This document shows positions 35,265-43,408 of a stretch of DNA of 64,000 nucleotides, piece by piece. How positions within the stretch are numbered: the stretch's first letter is position 1; each line of letters begins with the position of its first letter. Position numbers and translations under genes: made by a program. This stretch comes from Sphingobacterium deserti (lineage in GTDB: Bacteria; Bacteroidota; Bacteroidia; Sphingobacteriales; Sphingobacteriaceae), in contig NZ_JJMU01000048.1 of the NCBI RefSeq assembly GCF_000757725.1, forward strand, positions 1 to 64,000. The letters run 5' to 3'. The notes under the pieces were generated by a model, which ran no database searches, was not told the origin of the DNA, and saw only the letters and a program-made list of their open reading frames with translations.

Positions 35265-35292
35265 TTTGTATGCCACTATTTTATTATTTTTG
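35265..35292 (+). promoter_or_regulatory. Promoter of folB placed immediately at the start codon
   Basis: TTTG (35265-35268), 16 bp, then TATTTTTG (35285-35292). The -7 element ends 4 nt before the folB ATG at 35297, so transcription would begin at or just inside the start codon (leaderless). Confidence 0.5.
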
Positions 35293-35296
35293 TGAC

Positions 35297-35677
35297 ATGG
35301 GTTTCATAACACAAGAAGTAGCACTGACAGATGTTCGTTTTTTTTCTCCAATTGGCTATTACGAGGAAGAACGATTGCTAGGAAATGAATTTTTTGTTGA
35401 TTTTTGCGTAGCCTTTCCCTACGAGGACGGCGATGCGGAGGTATTAACACATACGCTGAATTATGAAGAGCTATACAACATCCTTCGTGATGTGATGAAA
35501 AAAGACCGTAAATTACTGGAGTCAGCAGCGAAAGAAATATTGGATATTTCCCGTAGTCGCTATGGATTTGCCAACAAGATTACGATTTCTATTCGCAAAA
35601 CAACACCACCTTTTGGAAGAGACCATATCCATAGCAGAGTTTCTATAACTTACACAGCTGAAGCTATCGGCTTTTAG
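35297..35677 (+). CDS. folB: Dihydroneopterin aldolase
   Basis: 126 aa in folate synthesis; cleaves dihydroneopterin to hydroxymethyl-dihydropterin. I chose the ATG at 35297 (MGFITQEVALTDVRFFSPIGYYEEER). A start 78 bp upstream would add a hydrophobic peptide foreign to this cytosolic family and would cover the promoter. The family features are IGYYEEERLLGNEF, LNYEELYNIL, and a C-terminal ITISIRKTTPPFGRDH carrying the usual 'KP.PP' region with the lysine of the active site. It is transcribed away from the DUF1080 gene. Confidence 0.9.
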   Translation: MGFITQEVALTDVRFFSPIGYYEEERLLGNEFFVDFCVAFPYEDGDAEVLTHTLNYEELYNILRDVMKKDRKLLESAAKEILDISRSRYGFANKITISIRKTTPPFGRDHIHSRVSITYTAEAIGF

Positions 35678-35828
35678 TAAACACTGTCATTTTAAGCACT
35701 ATAGCTTTTGACGCAAGACATATTGGCATTGAAAAATAAAATTAGCCGACAAAATGTCGTTAGTTTTATCCGAAAATGCGTTCGGTATATAGTTTGTTAA
35801 ACACTTAACATCATTAAAACAAAAAAAT

Positions 35829-35836
35829 TAAGGAGG
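35829..35836 (+). promoter_or_regulatory. Strong Shine-Dalgarno site of the small heat-shock gene
   Basis: TAAGGAGG, near-perfect complement to the 16S tail, ending 8 nt before the ATG at 35845. Most genes in this window have no such site. Confidence 0.7.
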
Positions 35837-35844
35837 ACATAAAA

Positions 35845-36288
35845 ATGGCATTAATCAAATTTCCGACAAAAACTGTTAATTCTGATGTTGTAAACCCTTA
35901 TGTGAACAGCATCTTCGATAATTTTTTCAATGATTCGTTTATAACGGATCGTTTAGTGACCCGGGTTCCTGCGGTGAATATATCTGAGACGCAAGACTCC
36001 TTTAATATAGAGCTGGCTGCACCGGGTTTACAAAAGTCTGATTTCAAGATAAACGTTGATAAAAATTTAATAACCATTTCGGTGGAGCGCAAAGAAGAAA
36101 ACGGGACAGATGAAAAGTTGTATAGCAAGAAAGAATTCAGCTACAGCTCTTTCACCCGTTCGTTCTCGCTACCTGAATCGGTCAATTACAATAGCATTGA
36201 TGCAGCTTATACCGACGGCGTATTGAATGTCTCTGTAGGGAAGAAAGAAGAGGCGATTGTAGCAAAGAGACTTATTGAAGTAAAGTAA
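35845..36288 (+). CDS. Small heat-shock protein (Hsp20/alpha-crystallin)
   Basis: 147 aa ATP-independent holdase chaperone. The alpha-crystallin domain spans about residues 45-140: VPAVNISETQDSFNIELAAPGLQKSDFKI, then LITISVERKEE, the FTRSFSLPESVN strand and AYTDGVLNVSVGKKE. The I-x-V-type C-terminal anchor is weak (RLIEVK). It is monocistronic between folB and tetR, with an unusually strong ribosome-binding site, as expected for a gene that must be translated fast under stress, and its own terminator. Confidence 0.95.
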   Translation: MALIKFPTKTVNSDVVNPYVNSIFDNFFNDSFITDRLVTRVPAVNISETQDSFNIELAAPGLQKSDFKINVDKNLITISVERKEENGTDEKLYSKKEFSYSSFTRSFSLPESVNYNSIDAAYTDGVLNVSVGKKEEAIVAKRLIEVK

Positions 36289-36310
36289 GTGTTTAAGTTT
36301 TAAGGTTGGA

Positions 36311-36342
36311 GAGCCTCTGCGTAAGTAGGGGCTCTTTTTTTT
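36311..36342 (+). terminator. Rho-independent terminator of the hsp20 gene
   Basis: GAGCC (36311-36315) pairs with GGCTC (36330-36334), extended inward by weaker pairs, and is followed by eight T. Confidence 0.75.
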
Positions 36343-36350
36343 AATAATAG

Positions 36351-36381
36351 TTGCATAGGTTAACACTGTTCTTTAAATTTG
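36351..36381 (+). promoter_or_regulatory. Promoter of the tetR-RND efflux operon, close to the start codon
   Basis: TTG (36351-36353), 20 bp, then TAAATTTG (36374-36381), an exact -7 consensus match. It ends 7 nt before the tetR ATG (36389), implying an extremely short 5' leader. Confidence 0.55.
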
Positions 36382-36388
36382 CGATGTA

Positions 36389-37027
36389 ATGGGAATTCAA
36401 GAAAGAAAGACAAGGCACAAAGAAGATTTACGGAAACGCATTCTAGAGGCGGCAAAGAAGCTATTTGTCACGGCGGGCTACGAAGCAACATCGATTCGTA
36501 AGATTGCACAAGAAATCGAATTCAGTCCTACAACCATCTATCTTTATTACAAAGACAAAAGCGACATTATCTACGCCCTGCATCAGGAGGGATTTTCAAT
36601 GCTTCGGCAGGATTTTCAGCCACTTATGGAAGTTGAATCTCCCTTCGAGCGCCTCAAAGCAATCGGAAAATGCTACCTGCGGTTTGGCCTAAAACATCCT
36701 GATTTTTATGAGGTGATGTTTATGATGAAAGACCCTATGCATTATCTGCAAATTCACTGCGTCGATGGCGCATGGGAAGAGGGGGAACGGGTGTTTGACT
36801 TTCTACTGCAGACGGTGCGCGATTGTCAAGAAGTTGGCTATTTTAAAGGTCTTGATACCGTTCAAGTAGCTGTGCAGGCCTGGTCTTCTGTACATGGTTT
36901 ATGTTCCCTATATGTGTCAGGCCATCTACGAAATATGATGGAAGTGATCTTAAATAATGACGAACAGGAAGCAATGGTGGAAAAAGCATTTCGTGTATTT
37001 GTACATTATCTAGAATCTACAAAATAA
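36389..37027 (+). CDS. TetR-family regulator of the RND efflux operon
   Basis: 212 aa. The N-terminal helix-turn-helix (about 12-58: KEDLRKRILEAAKKLFVTAGYEATSIRKIAQEIEFSPTTIYLYYKDKSDIIYAL) is classic TetR. The C-terminal helical ligand domain contains YLRFGLKHPDFYEVMFMM, of the TetR_C WHG-like type. It is the first gene of a four-gene unit with TolC, adaptor and RND pump (34 bp to tolC), so it most likely represses its own operon and is released by a pump substrate. A second ATG at 36384 is out of frame (followed by TAA). Confidence 0.93.
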   Translation: MGIQERKTRHKEDLRKRILEAAKKLFVTAGYEATSIRKIAQEIEFSPTTIYLYYKDKSDIIYALHQEGFSMLRQDFQPLMEVESPFERLKAIGKCYLRFGLKHPDFYEVMFMMKDPMHYLQIHCVDGAWEEGERVFDFLLQTVRDCQEVGYFKGLDTVQVAVQAWSSVHGLCSLYVSGHLRNMMEVILNNDEQEAMVEKAFRVFVHYLESTK

Positions 37028-37060
37028 AAAAATTTAGACATATACTTAACGCTGTTAATA

Positions 37061-38419
37061 ATGAGAACACTATTTATTTACGTCGTCGCGGTGGCGATCA
37101 GCGTCTTCGGTGCTCGTGCACAATCCGGTGCATTGGACGGCTATCTCAACGAGGGTTTGGATAATAACTTAGTACTGCAGGAAAAAAACCTTTCCCTGCA
37201 GCGCGCCTTAAATGCCATGCAGGTGGCAAAATCTTTATACTTACCAGCCATAGACGTGGATGTAGCCTATTCCCATGCGAAAGGTGGACGCTCCATTGAA
37301 CTGCCTGTGGGCGATCTTCTCAATCCCGTTTACAATACGTTAAATGCATTGACGCAATCCCAAGCATTTCCACAAATAGGTAATGAAACCATAAATTTCC
37401 TTCCCCAGAATTATTATGATGCCAAAATCCGGACCACGATGCCATTACTAAATACCGATATAGGTTACAACGAACGTATCAAGGCGGCTACCGTGCACCT
37501 TCAGGAAAATGAGGTTGAAATTTATAAACGAGAGCTGATCAAAGAAATCAAAAACGCCTATTATAAATATTTGACGGCCGTGCAGATTAAGGCTGTGTAC
37601 ACATCATCATTAAATCTTGCATTAGAAGGGCGTCGGGTAAATCAAAAATTGTTGGACGCTGGAAAAGGTCTTCCAGCCTACGTCATACGAGCTAATTCTG
37701 AAGTCGCTGCTGTCGAAGCACAGCTTGCCGATGCAGATAAAAATATCAAAAATGCCGCTCTATACTTCAATATGTTACTAAACAGAGATGCAGGGTCAGC
37801 AATTCTTGAGGATGATCTTTTGGCTCGGGAGAGCCTGTGGTCTTTGGCAGAATGGGACGACGTGGATGTTTCCAATAGAGAAGAGTTAAAATCGTTGGAG
37901 ACTGGAATCGCTATTCAAGAGTCTATAGTCAAAATGAATAAACAGTACCTCGTGCCAAAAATAAGCGGATTTTTTGACTTGGGTTCTCAAGCTGAGGGTC
38001 TGAAGTTTAACGACAACTCGCGTTATTTTATGGTTGGATTAACAATGAAAATGCCCATCTTTCAAGGCAATAGAAACCGCTTAAAGATACAAGAAGCGAA
38101 GGTTGACCTCGCGGTATCAAAAAATAAAAAAGCGCAAGCCGAACAACAATTGTCTATGGCTATCCAGATGGCACGGAACGAAGTGCTCTCGTCATTTAAA
38201 AACTTTGAAAAGGCAAAGGTACAATTAGAAACGGCTTCCACCTACCAGCGTTTAATTCAGAAGGGTTTTTCAGCCGGTGTGAATACCTACATGGAAACCA
38301 TCGATGCACGCAGCCAGTATACCACCGCTAAGCTTTCAGAAACTGTTAGTAAACTGCAAATCTTGATGGCCTTAGCCTCTTTAGAACGTGAATCTGCAAC
38401 CTTCCAAATAGTTCAATAA
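37061..38419 (+). CDS. TolC-family outer-membrane efflux protein (RND operon)
   Basis: 452 aa with signal peptide MRTLFIYVVAVAISVFGARA|QSG. Two tandem outer-membrane-efflux (OEP) repeats have long amphipathic helices (about 20-225 and 250-450) and the conserved PxISGFFDLGSQ...VGLTMKMPIFQGNRNRLKIQEA strand-helix turn. It forms the outer-membrane channel for the adaptor and pump encoded next. Its stop overlaps the adaptor start by 1 bp (TAATG), indicating translational coupling. Confidence 0.93.
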   Translation: MRTLFIYVVAVAISVFGARAQSGALDGYLNEGLDNNLVLQEKNLSLQRALNAMQVAKSLYLPAIDVDVAYSHAKGGRSIELPVGDLLNPVYNTLNALTQSQAFPQIGNETINFLPQNYYDAKIRTTMPLLNTDIGYNERIKAATVHLQENEVEIYKRELIKEIKNAYYKYLTAVQIKAVYTSSLNLALEGRRVNQKLLDAGKGLPAYVIRANSEVAAVEAQLADADKNIKNAALYFNMLLNRDAGSAILEDDLLARESLWSLAEWDDVDVSNREELKSLETGIAIQESIVKMNKQYLVPKISGFFDLGSQAEGLKFNDNSRYFMVGLTMKMPIFQGNRNRLKIQEAKVDLAVSKNKKAQAEQQLSMAIQMARNEVLSSFKNFEKAKVQLETASTYQRLIQKGFSAGVNTYMETIDARSQYTTAKLSETVSKLQILMALASLERESATFQIVQ

Positions 38420-39486
38420 TGAAAACATCAATTCGCCCTTATCTTTTCGTCGCTACACTTGCTGTTGCAGCGACCATACAATCCTGTCATCAAGCAGATC
38501 GCTCAACGGATATCCCTCGTACAGATACTGTTCCTGTAGCTTTGCTTTCCCTACACAATAGTGCGTCGGCTGTAGCTTTTGAGGCCACGGGAACATTCAC
38601 CACGGACGATGAAACGATGTTAAGTTTCAAAAGCGGTGGTGTCATTGAAAAAATGTTTGTACGGGAAGGGGATGCGGTACGTCCTGGGCAACTATTGGCC
38701 CGTGTCCATCAAGATGAAATAGATGCACACGCATCGCAAGCCCGTTTGGCCGTGGAGAAAGCTAAACGCGATTATGATCGAGCAAGTAAGCTCTATCGCG
38801 ATAGCGTGACGACGTTAGAACAGATGCAAAACGCACAAACGGCGCTGAGCGTGGCACAACAAGACTTAAAATCGATTCAATTTAACAAGCAGTATGCAGA
38901 GATTCGGTCTACAAGTAATGGTTATGTATTAGCACGATTGGCTCAGGAAGGTCAGGTTGTTGGTCCTGGTACTCCTGTATTTCAGGTTAATAGTGCCAAT
39001 GAGGGCCATTGGGAATTGAAGGTAGGTGTATCAGATCGGCAGTGGTCTATGATACAAATTGGGGATACCGCAAGTATACGCGCAGATGTATTTGGCGAAC
39101 AAGCTTTTCCGGCTTCTGTAACGCGTAAATCCGAAGGTTTGGACCCAAACACTGGCACATTTAGCATTTTTCTGCGCTTAGCACGAGCACCTAAGAATAA
39201 ATTGGCTTCTGGCGTCTTTGCTCGCGCTGAATTCCGCAAAAGCTCCAAGCAGAATGCGGTTTGGAATATACCTTACGAGTCGCTACTGGATGGAAATGGG
39301 AAAGAAGGCTACGTGTTCGTGACCCATGATAATAAAACAGCGAAGCGCGTCAAAGTTAGCCTGGGAGGAATATCTGCTGACCAAGTGACGGTATTGAGCG
39401 GGTTGGACAGCGCTACCGCCCTCATCGTTTCAGGCAGTCCATACTTGGTTGATGGCGCACCAATAAAAGTGATAACCCAAAAATAA
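38419..39486 (+). CDS. RND efflux periplasmic adaptor (MFP) lipoprotein
   Basis: 355 aa. Lipoprotein signal ending ATIQSC (Cys23). A barrel-sandwich/lipoyl half-motif (LSFKSGGVIEKMFVREGDAVRPGQLLARV) is followed by an alpha-hairpin (about 95-140, heptad-rich), the second lipoyl half (EIRSTSNGYVLARLAQEGQVVGPG), a beta-barrel and a membrane-proximal domain (GSPYLVDGAPIKV). It links the inner-membrane pump to the TolC channel. Nine bp separate it from the RND gene. Confidence 0.93.
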   Translation: MKTSIRPYLFVATLAVAATIQSCHQADRSTDIPRTDTVPVALLSLHNSASAVAFEATGTFTTDDETMLSFKSGGVIEKMFVREGDAVRPGQLLARVHQDEIDAHASQARLAVEKAKRDYDRASKLYRDSVTTLEQMQNAQTALSVAQQDLKSIQFNKQYAEIRSTSNGYVLARLAQEGQVVGPGTPVFQVNSANEGHWELKVGVSDRQWSMIQIGDTASIRADVFGEQAFPASVTRKSEGLDPNTGTFSIFLRLARAPKNKLASGVFARAEFRKSSKQNAVWNIPYESLLDGNGKEGYVFVTHDNKTAKRVKVSLGGISADQVTVLSGLDSATALIVSGSPYLVDGAPIKVITQK

Positions 39487-39495
39487 TCGTTTGTT

Positions 39496-42400
39496 ATGAG
39501 CCTTATCAAATACCCGATTAAAAATTATCAGTTTACCTTAATCATGGTGCTGATGGTTATTGTGGTTGCGCTTAGCACGGTGTTGACCATGTCACGATCT
39601 GAAGATCCCGAAATGAAACCGGTAAACTTTCCAGTAACCGTGATTTACCCGGGCACAAGTCCGAAGGATATGGAACAGCTTGTGGTAAAACCGTTAGAAA
39701 GCAGGTTTTATGCGCTGGACGGCATTAAGCGCATCAAAACCACCATTGGCAATGGTATTGCTTTTCTATTCGTCGAATATGTGTATGGCGAAGATTACGA
39801 TGCGAAATACCAAGAACTGGTGCGCGAGCTTAGCGCCGCGCGTCCGGAACTGCCGGAGAATATCTATAGCGCGGAGGTGCGGAAGATAGATCCTACAGGC
39901 GTTAGCGTTATTCAATCAGCTTTGGTATCGGAAAATGCGTCACTCGCGACCATGAAGCGATTGGCTGATGATTTAAAAAGCCGATTGGAGAAAGTACGTG
40001 CGCTGAAGGATGTGGAAATCAATGGGCTTCCCGATCAGCTAATTCGTGTGGACCTTGATCTTCCGCGCATGGCCAATCTGAAGATTCCGATGGATCGCGT
40101 GGTACAGTCTATCCAAAGTGAGAATCAGAACGTACCTGGCGGTAGCGTCGTAGCAGGCGGAAGAACGTTTAGTGTGAAAACCAGTGGCGCCTATCAAAGT
40201 ATCGAAGAAATCAAACAAACCATTGTCGCCAGTGCGCAAGGGCGTAATATACAGTTGGGTGATATCGCTGACGTGTATCCGACTTTCGCGGAAAAAAATC
40301 ACATCACTCGGCTAAACGGGTACCAGGCCGTATTGGTCAATGCAGCACAAAAAAGTGGAATGAACATTACGGAGACACAAAAAGAATACAAGCAGGTATT
40401 GGAGGAATTTCGAAAGACCTTACCGAGCAATGTGCAATTCGTGGTGAGCTTCGATCAGGCAGATCAAGTGAATGTACGACTTAGCGGGTTGGGAATAGAT
40501 TTTTTAATCGCCATCACCTTGGTGTTGTTTACGCTACTACCGTTAGGCACCCGTGCGTCCTTAATCGTAATGATTGCCATTCCATTATCCTTGGGCTTAG
40601 GTTTGGTAACGTTAAACATCATTGGATATTCGCTCAATCAATTGAGTATTGTGGGGTTCGTTGTCGCCTTAGGACTGGTGGTGGATGATAGTATTGTGGT
40701 GGTAGAGAATATAGAGCGCTGGATGCGCGACGGATATTCCCGTGTAGACGCGGCGATCAAGGGTACCAGTCAAATTGCATTGGCCGTAGTCGGATGTACC
40801 GTAACGCTTGTTATTGCCTTTCTACCGTTGATGTTTATGCCAGAAATGGCCGGTGACTTTATCCGCAGTATGCCTACAGCGGTGATTGCATCTGTCGTTG
40901 GCTCTATGTTTGTCGCGTTGTTGGTTGTTCCGTTTTTAGCAAGCAAGTTGCTTAAACCACATGCGTCTGAAGAAGGGAACTTTATTTTGCGCGGTTTGCA
41001 AAAGATTATCCATAGTACATATGCGGTCTGGTTAGACAAAGCGTTACAGCATCCCAAACGCACAGGCGTAATCGCATTGTTGATCTTCGCCGGGGCGGCG
41101 GGCTTGATACCGCTGGTTGGTTTCTCTCTTTTTCCACCCTCCGAGAAGCCGCAGTTTATGATTCACATTGCCAGCCCCTTGCAGGGAAATATCCAAACTA
41201 CAGACAGTATTACCCGCGAGATTGAAAGTGAGCTTCATGATACCGAGGCGGTGAAGTACTTTACGAGCAATGTGGGTAAAGGAAATCCGCGCATCTACTA
41301 TAACATGACGCAGGGCAGTGAGAATGTCGCCTATGCAGATATCTTCGTTCAGCTACATGCAGATGTTAAGGCGAAAGAGAAAGAAAAATTGATAGAAGAG
41401 CTGCGCGAGCGATGGTCTTCTTATTTGGGCGCTAAAGTTGAAGTGAAGAACTTTGAACAGGGCGTTCCGGTTTTGTCGCCGGTGGAGGTGCGCTTGTTTG
41501 GTGATAACCTAGATACCTTGCAGCGACTCGCAGCAGATGTTGAGGGTATCCTCAAGACCACCGCCGGAAATGTCTATGTGAATAACCCATTAAAAAACAA
41601 GAAGACCGATTTGCGGGTGCAGATCAATCGGGAAAAAGCAATGGCCTTGGGCGTTCCGAGTGCGCGCATTGATCAGACGATTCGGGTGGCGCTTGCCGGC
41701 TATGTAGCCGGCATTTATACCGATCCGAACGTGGATGATAATGATTACCGGATAACGGTTACCGTGCCTCGAGGAAATAGTCCGGACATTCATGTTTTTG
41801 ACGCTATTTTCGTAAATAATGTGGAAGGGACGGCGATCCCGTTAAGCCAATTGGCAACGCTAACTTTTGAAACATCGCCATCAAACGTTTACCACCAAAA
41901 TAAACAACGCACGGTCTCCGTAAATTCTTCGGTGGAGAAAGGATATACAAATGATGAGGTGATCAATGCGGTCATTGAAAAGATGGACAAGTTTGCTTTT
42001 CCTGCTGGTTATTCCTACGAAATGGGTGGTGAGGTGGAGAGCCGGCAAACGGCCTTTGGTGGTTTCGGAACAATTATTATGGTAACTGTATTCTTGTTTA
42101 TCGCAGTTTTAGTGCTTGAATTTAAGACCTTTAAAAGTACCTTGATTGTGCTTTCTGTTATTCCTTTAGGTATTGTAGGGGCTGTGCTAGCCCTGCTTGT
42201 TACAGGAAACACGCTATCGTTCGTCGCTACTATTGGTCTTGTCGCATTGGCGGGTATTGAAGTAAAGAACACGATCTTGCTCGTAGATTTTACCAACCAG
42301 TTGCGTCGAGAGGGCATGGCGCTAAACGAGGCTATCGAGCAAGCAGGGGAAATAAGATTCTTGCCGATTATTTTGACATCGCTGACGGCCATTGGCGGCT

Positions 42401-42570
42401 TGTTGCCGATAGCTTGGTCAAGCAATCCTTTGATATCGCCGCTCGCGATCGTCATGATTGGTGGACTGATCAGCTCTACGTTACTATCGCGCATTGTGAC
42501 GCCGGTAGTATATAAATTGATCCCGCCAAAGATTGAAAAGGATGGTGAGGAAATAAGCGCTGTTTCTTAG
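39496..42570 (+). CDS. RND-family (AcrB-like) efflux pump
   Basis: 1024 aa inner-membrane proton/drug antiporter with 12 predicted transmembrane helices and two large periplasmic loops. The proton-relay acidic pair Asp397-Asp398 lies in LGLVVDDSIVVVENIERWM. The pattern NQLSIVGFVVALGLVVDD and the C-terminal half repeat (GLVALAGIEVKNTILLVDFTNQ, where the acidic pair is absent as in AcrB homologues) are standard. Loop features suggest a drug/solvent HAE-type pump rather than a heavy-metal (CusA) one; no metal-binding methionine cluster is seen. It is the last gene of the operon; a terminator follows. Confidence 0.93.
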   Translation: MSLIKYPIKNYQFTLIMVLMVIVVALSTVLTMSRSEDPEMKPVNFPVTVIYPGTSPKDMEQLVVKPLESRFYALDGIKRIKTTIGNGIAFLFVEYVYGEDYDAKYQELVRELSAARPELPENIYSAEVRKIDPTGVSVIQSALVSENASLATMKRLADDLKSRLEKVRALKDVEINGLPDQLIRVDLDLPRMANLKIPMDRVVQSIQSENQNVPGGSVVAGGRTFSVKTSGAYQSIEEIKQTIVASAQGRNIQLGDIADVYPTFAEKNHITRLNGYQAVLVNAAQKSGMNITETQKEYKQVLEEFRKTLPSNVQFVVSFDQADQVNVRLSGLGIDFLIAITLVLFTLLPLGTRASLIVMIAIPLSLGLGLVTLNIIGYSLNQLSIVGFVVALGLVVDDSIVVVENIERWMRDGYSRVDAAIKGTSQIALAVVGCTVTLVIAFLPLMFMPEMAGDFIRSMPTAVIASVVGSMFVALLVVPFLASKLLKPHASEEGNFILRGLQKIIHSTYAVWLDKALQHPKRTGVIALLIFAGAAGLIPLVGFSLFPPSEKPQFMIHIASPLQGNIQTTDSITREIESELHDTEAVKYFTSNVGKGNPRIYYNMTQGSENVAYADIFVQLHADVKAKEKEKLIEELRERWSSYLGAKVEVKNFEQGVPVLSPVEVRLFGDNLDTLQRLAADVEGILKTTAGNVYVNNPLKNKKTDLRVQINREKAMALGVPSARIDQTIRVALAGYVAGIYTDPNVDDNDYRITVTVPRGNSPDIHVFDAIFVNNVEGTAIPLSQLATLTFETSPSNVYHQNKQRTVSVNSSVEKGYTNDEVINAVIEKMDKFAFPAGYSYEMGGEVESRQTAFGGFGTIIMVTVFLFIAVLVLEFKTFKSTLIVLSVIPLGIVGAVLALLVTGNTLSFVATIGLVALAGIEVKNTILLVDFTNQLRREGMALNEAIEQAGEIRFLPIILTSLTAIGGLLPIAWSSNPLISPLAIVMIGGLISSTLLSRIVTPVVYKLIPPKIEKDGEEISAVS

Positions 42571-42593
42571 ATAAGGGATTACAAATGAAAATC

Positions 42594-42653
42594 AAGCTTG
42601 TTGTTACGCCTGAAGCTGCAGGGCAGTTTTCGCTGTAGCAACAAGCTTTTTTG
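42594..42653 (+). terminator. Rho-independent terminator of the RND operon
   Basis: AAGCTTGTTG (42594-42603) pairs with CAACAAGCTT (42639-42648) around an internal helix (a GCAG/CTGC-type element), and a T run follows. Confidence 0.85.
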
Positions 42654-42758
42654 CTGGATATCCTAAGTTGCTCTTTTAGTGCTAATGATTGCTTACGGTT
42701 TTACAATACATTTTTTCTAAAGTAATTATTAGGTATATTTAACACGAGGTTTTTAGAT

Positions 42759-43010
42759 GTGAAGTTAATAAATAAAACTTCATTCATTCTTATTCAAAAG
42801 GCCATTAAAGAGCATATTAGTTTGGAAAGAAAGGATTTAGATGATTTGTTGTGGAATAAGCTCCCTGATTGGATGGATGATAAACAGAAGAAGAATAAGG
42901 TGGGTAATCTGATTTCAGAGCTTAGAATAAATGGGATAATAATAAATAATGGAACTCCAAAAACTCCCCATTGGTCTTTAAAAGCAAGAGAAGGTTTAAG
43001 AGAAGAATAA
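42759..43010 (+). pseudogene. C-terminal fragment of an AlbA_2/Schlafen-type DNA-binding protein
   Basis: 83 codons starting at a GTG (42759); the frame is open only about 11 codons further upstream. The sequence (AIKEHISLERKDLDDLLWNKLPDWMDDKQKKNKV...LISELRINGIIINNGTPKTPHWSL) is the winged-helix tail seen at the C-terminus of AlbA_2/Schlafen-type ATP-binding transcriptional regulators. The AlbA_2 and ATPase parts, about 400 residues, are missing, so this looks like a remnant. It could still be expressed as a small wHTH protein. It ends in a 23-bp tandem repeat, and the region is AT-rich, consistent with a former mobile or accessory gene. Confidence 0.55.
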
Positions 43011-43054
43011 GAGAAGGTTTAAGAGAAGAATAAGAGAAGGTTTAAGAGAAGAAT
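42986..43054 (+). repeat. Three perfect tandem copies of a 23-bp repeat
   Basis: Copies at 42986-43008, 43009-43031 and 43032-43054 are identical; the unit begins AAGAGAAGGTTT and ends AGAAGAAT. The unit length is not a multiple of three, and the fragment's stop codon lies at the end of copy 1. Copy number could vary by replication slippage. Confidence 0.95.
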
Positions 43055-43203
43055 AAAAAATTATATTTTTAAATATTTGAATATAAGCTATTTAATAAAT
43101 TTTTTCATCAAAAAATCTTTACTTAAAATGTGTTCGAAAGGCTGTCTTTGATGTTTGTATTTAGTAGCAGCATACAATCCTATTACCGTAAAATCACTTC
43201 CCT

Positions 43204-43234
43204 TTTGCATTCCTCGTATTTTCTTATACCTTTG
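43204..43234 (+). promoter_or_regulatory. Consensus promoter of the Mef-like leader
   Basis: TTTG (43204-43207), exactly 19 bp, then TACCTTTG (43227-43234): both Bacteroidota promoter elements match perfectly at the ideal spacing. Transcription should start at about 43240, right at the leader ATG (43241). Confidence 0.75.
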
Positions 43235-43240
43235 TGTATC

Positions 43241-43294
43241 ATGAAGTTCACATCTTTATACAGGATTTTAACTATTCGCATCAGAATAGCGTAA
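43241..43294 (+). CDS. Putative leader peptide MKFTSLYRILTIRIRIA
   Basis: 17-codon ORF, ATG 43241 to TAA 43292-43294, beginning where transcription from the perfect promoter should begin. Residues 13-15 are Arg-Ile-Arg, a '+X+' motif of the kind at which macrolide-bound ribosomes arrest in leader peptides such as ErmDL. It precedes a Mef-like exporter by 114 nt, with hairpins between. A stalled ribosome on codons 13-15 (CGC ATC AGA) would open the hairpin at 43272-43289. Chance occurrence of a short ORF is possible; no homologue is known to me. Confidence 0.5.
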   Translation: MKFTSLYRILTIRIRIA

Positions 43295-43350
43295 GTGCTA
43301 GGTTCCAGACCTAGCGTTCCGGTGGCGGATAAACGGTTTCTCGTTTATTC
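43272..43350 (+). promoter_or_regulatory. Structured leader RNA with three hairpins before the Mef-like gene
   Basis: Hairpin 1: CTATTC (43272-43277) with GAATAG (43284-43289), covering the end of the leader ORF. Hairpin 2: GCTAGGT (43297-43303) with ACCTAGC (43309-43315), extendable to 10 bp. Hairpin 3: about 9 bp, GGATAAACG (43327-43335) with CGTTTATTC (43342-43350), loop GTTTCT. A short TCCG/CGGA helix (43318-43329) competes with hairpin 3. A T-rich stretch follows hairpin 3 after about 10 nt. Compatible with attenuation, but the exact switch is not resolved. It fits none of the riboswitch classes I checked. Confidence 0.5.
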
Positions 43351-43408
43351 ATAATGTATATTTTTATTTCACAAAGCTTATTACAAAAGAGCTTCAACAA
43401 TTTATTTT

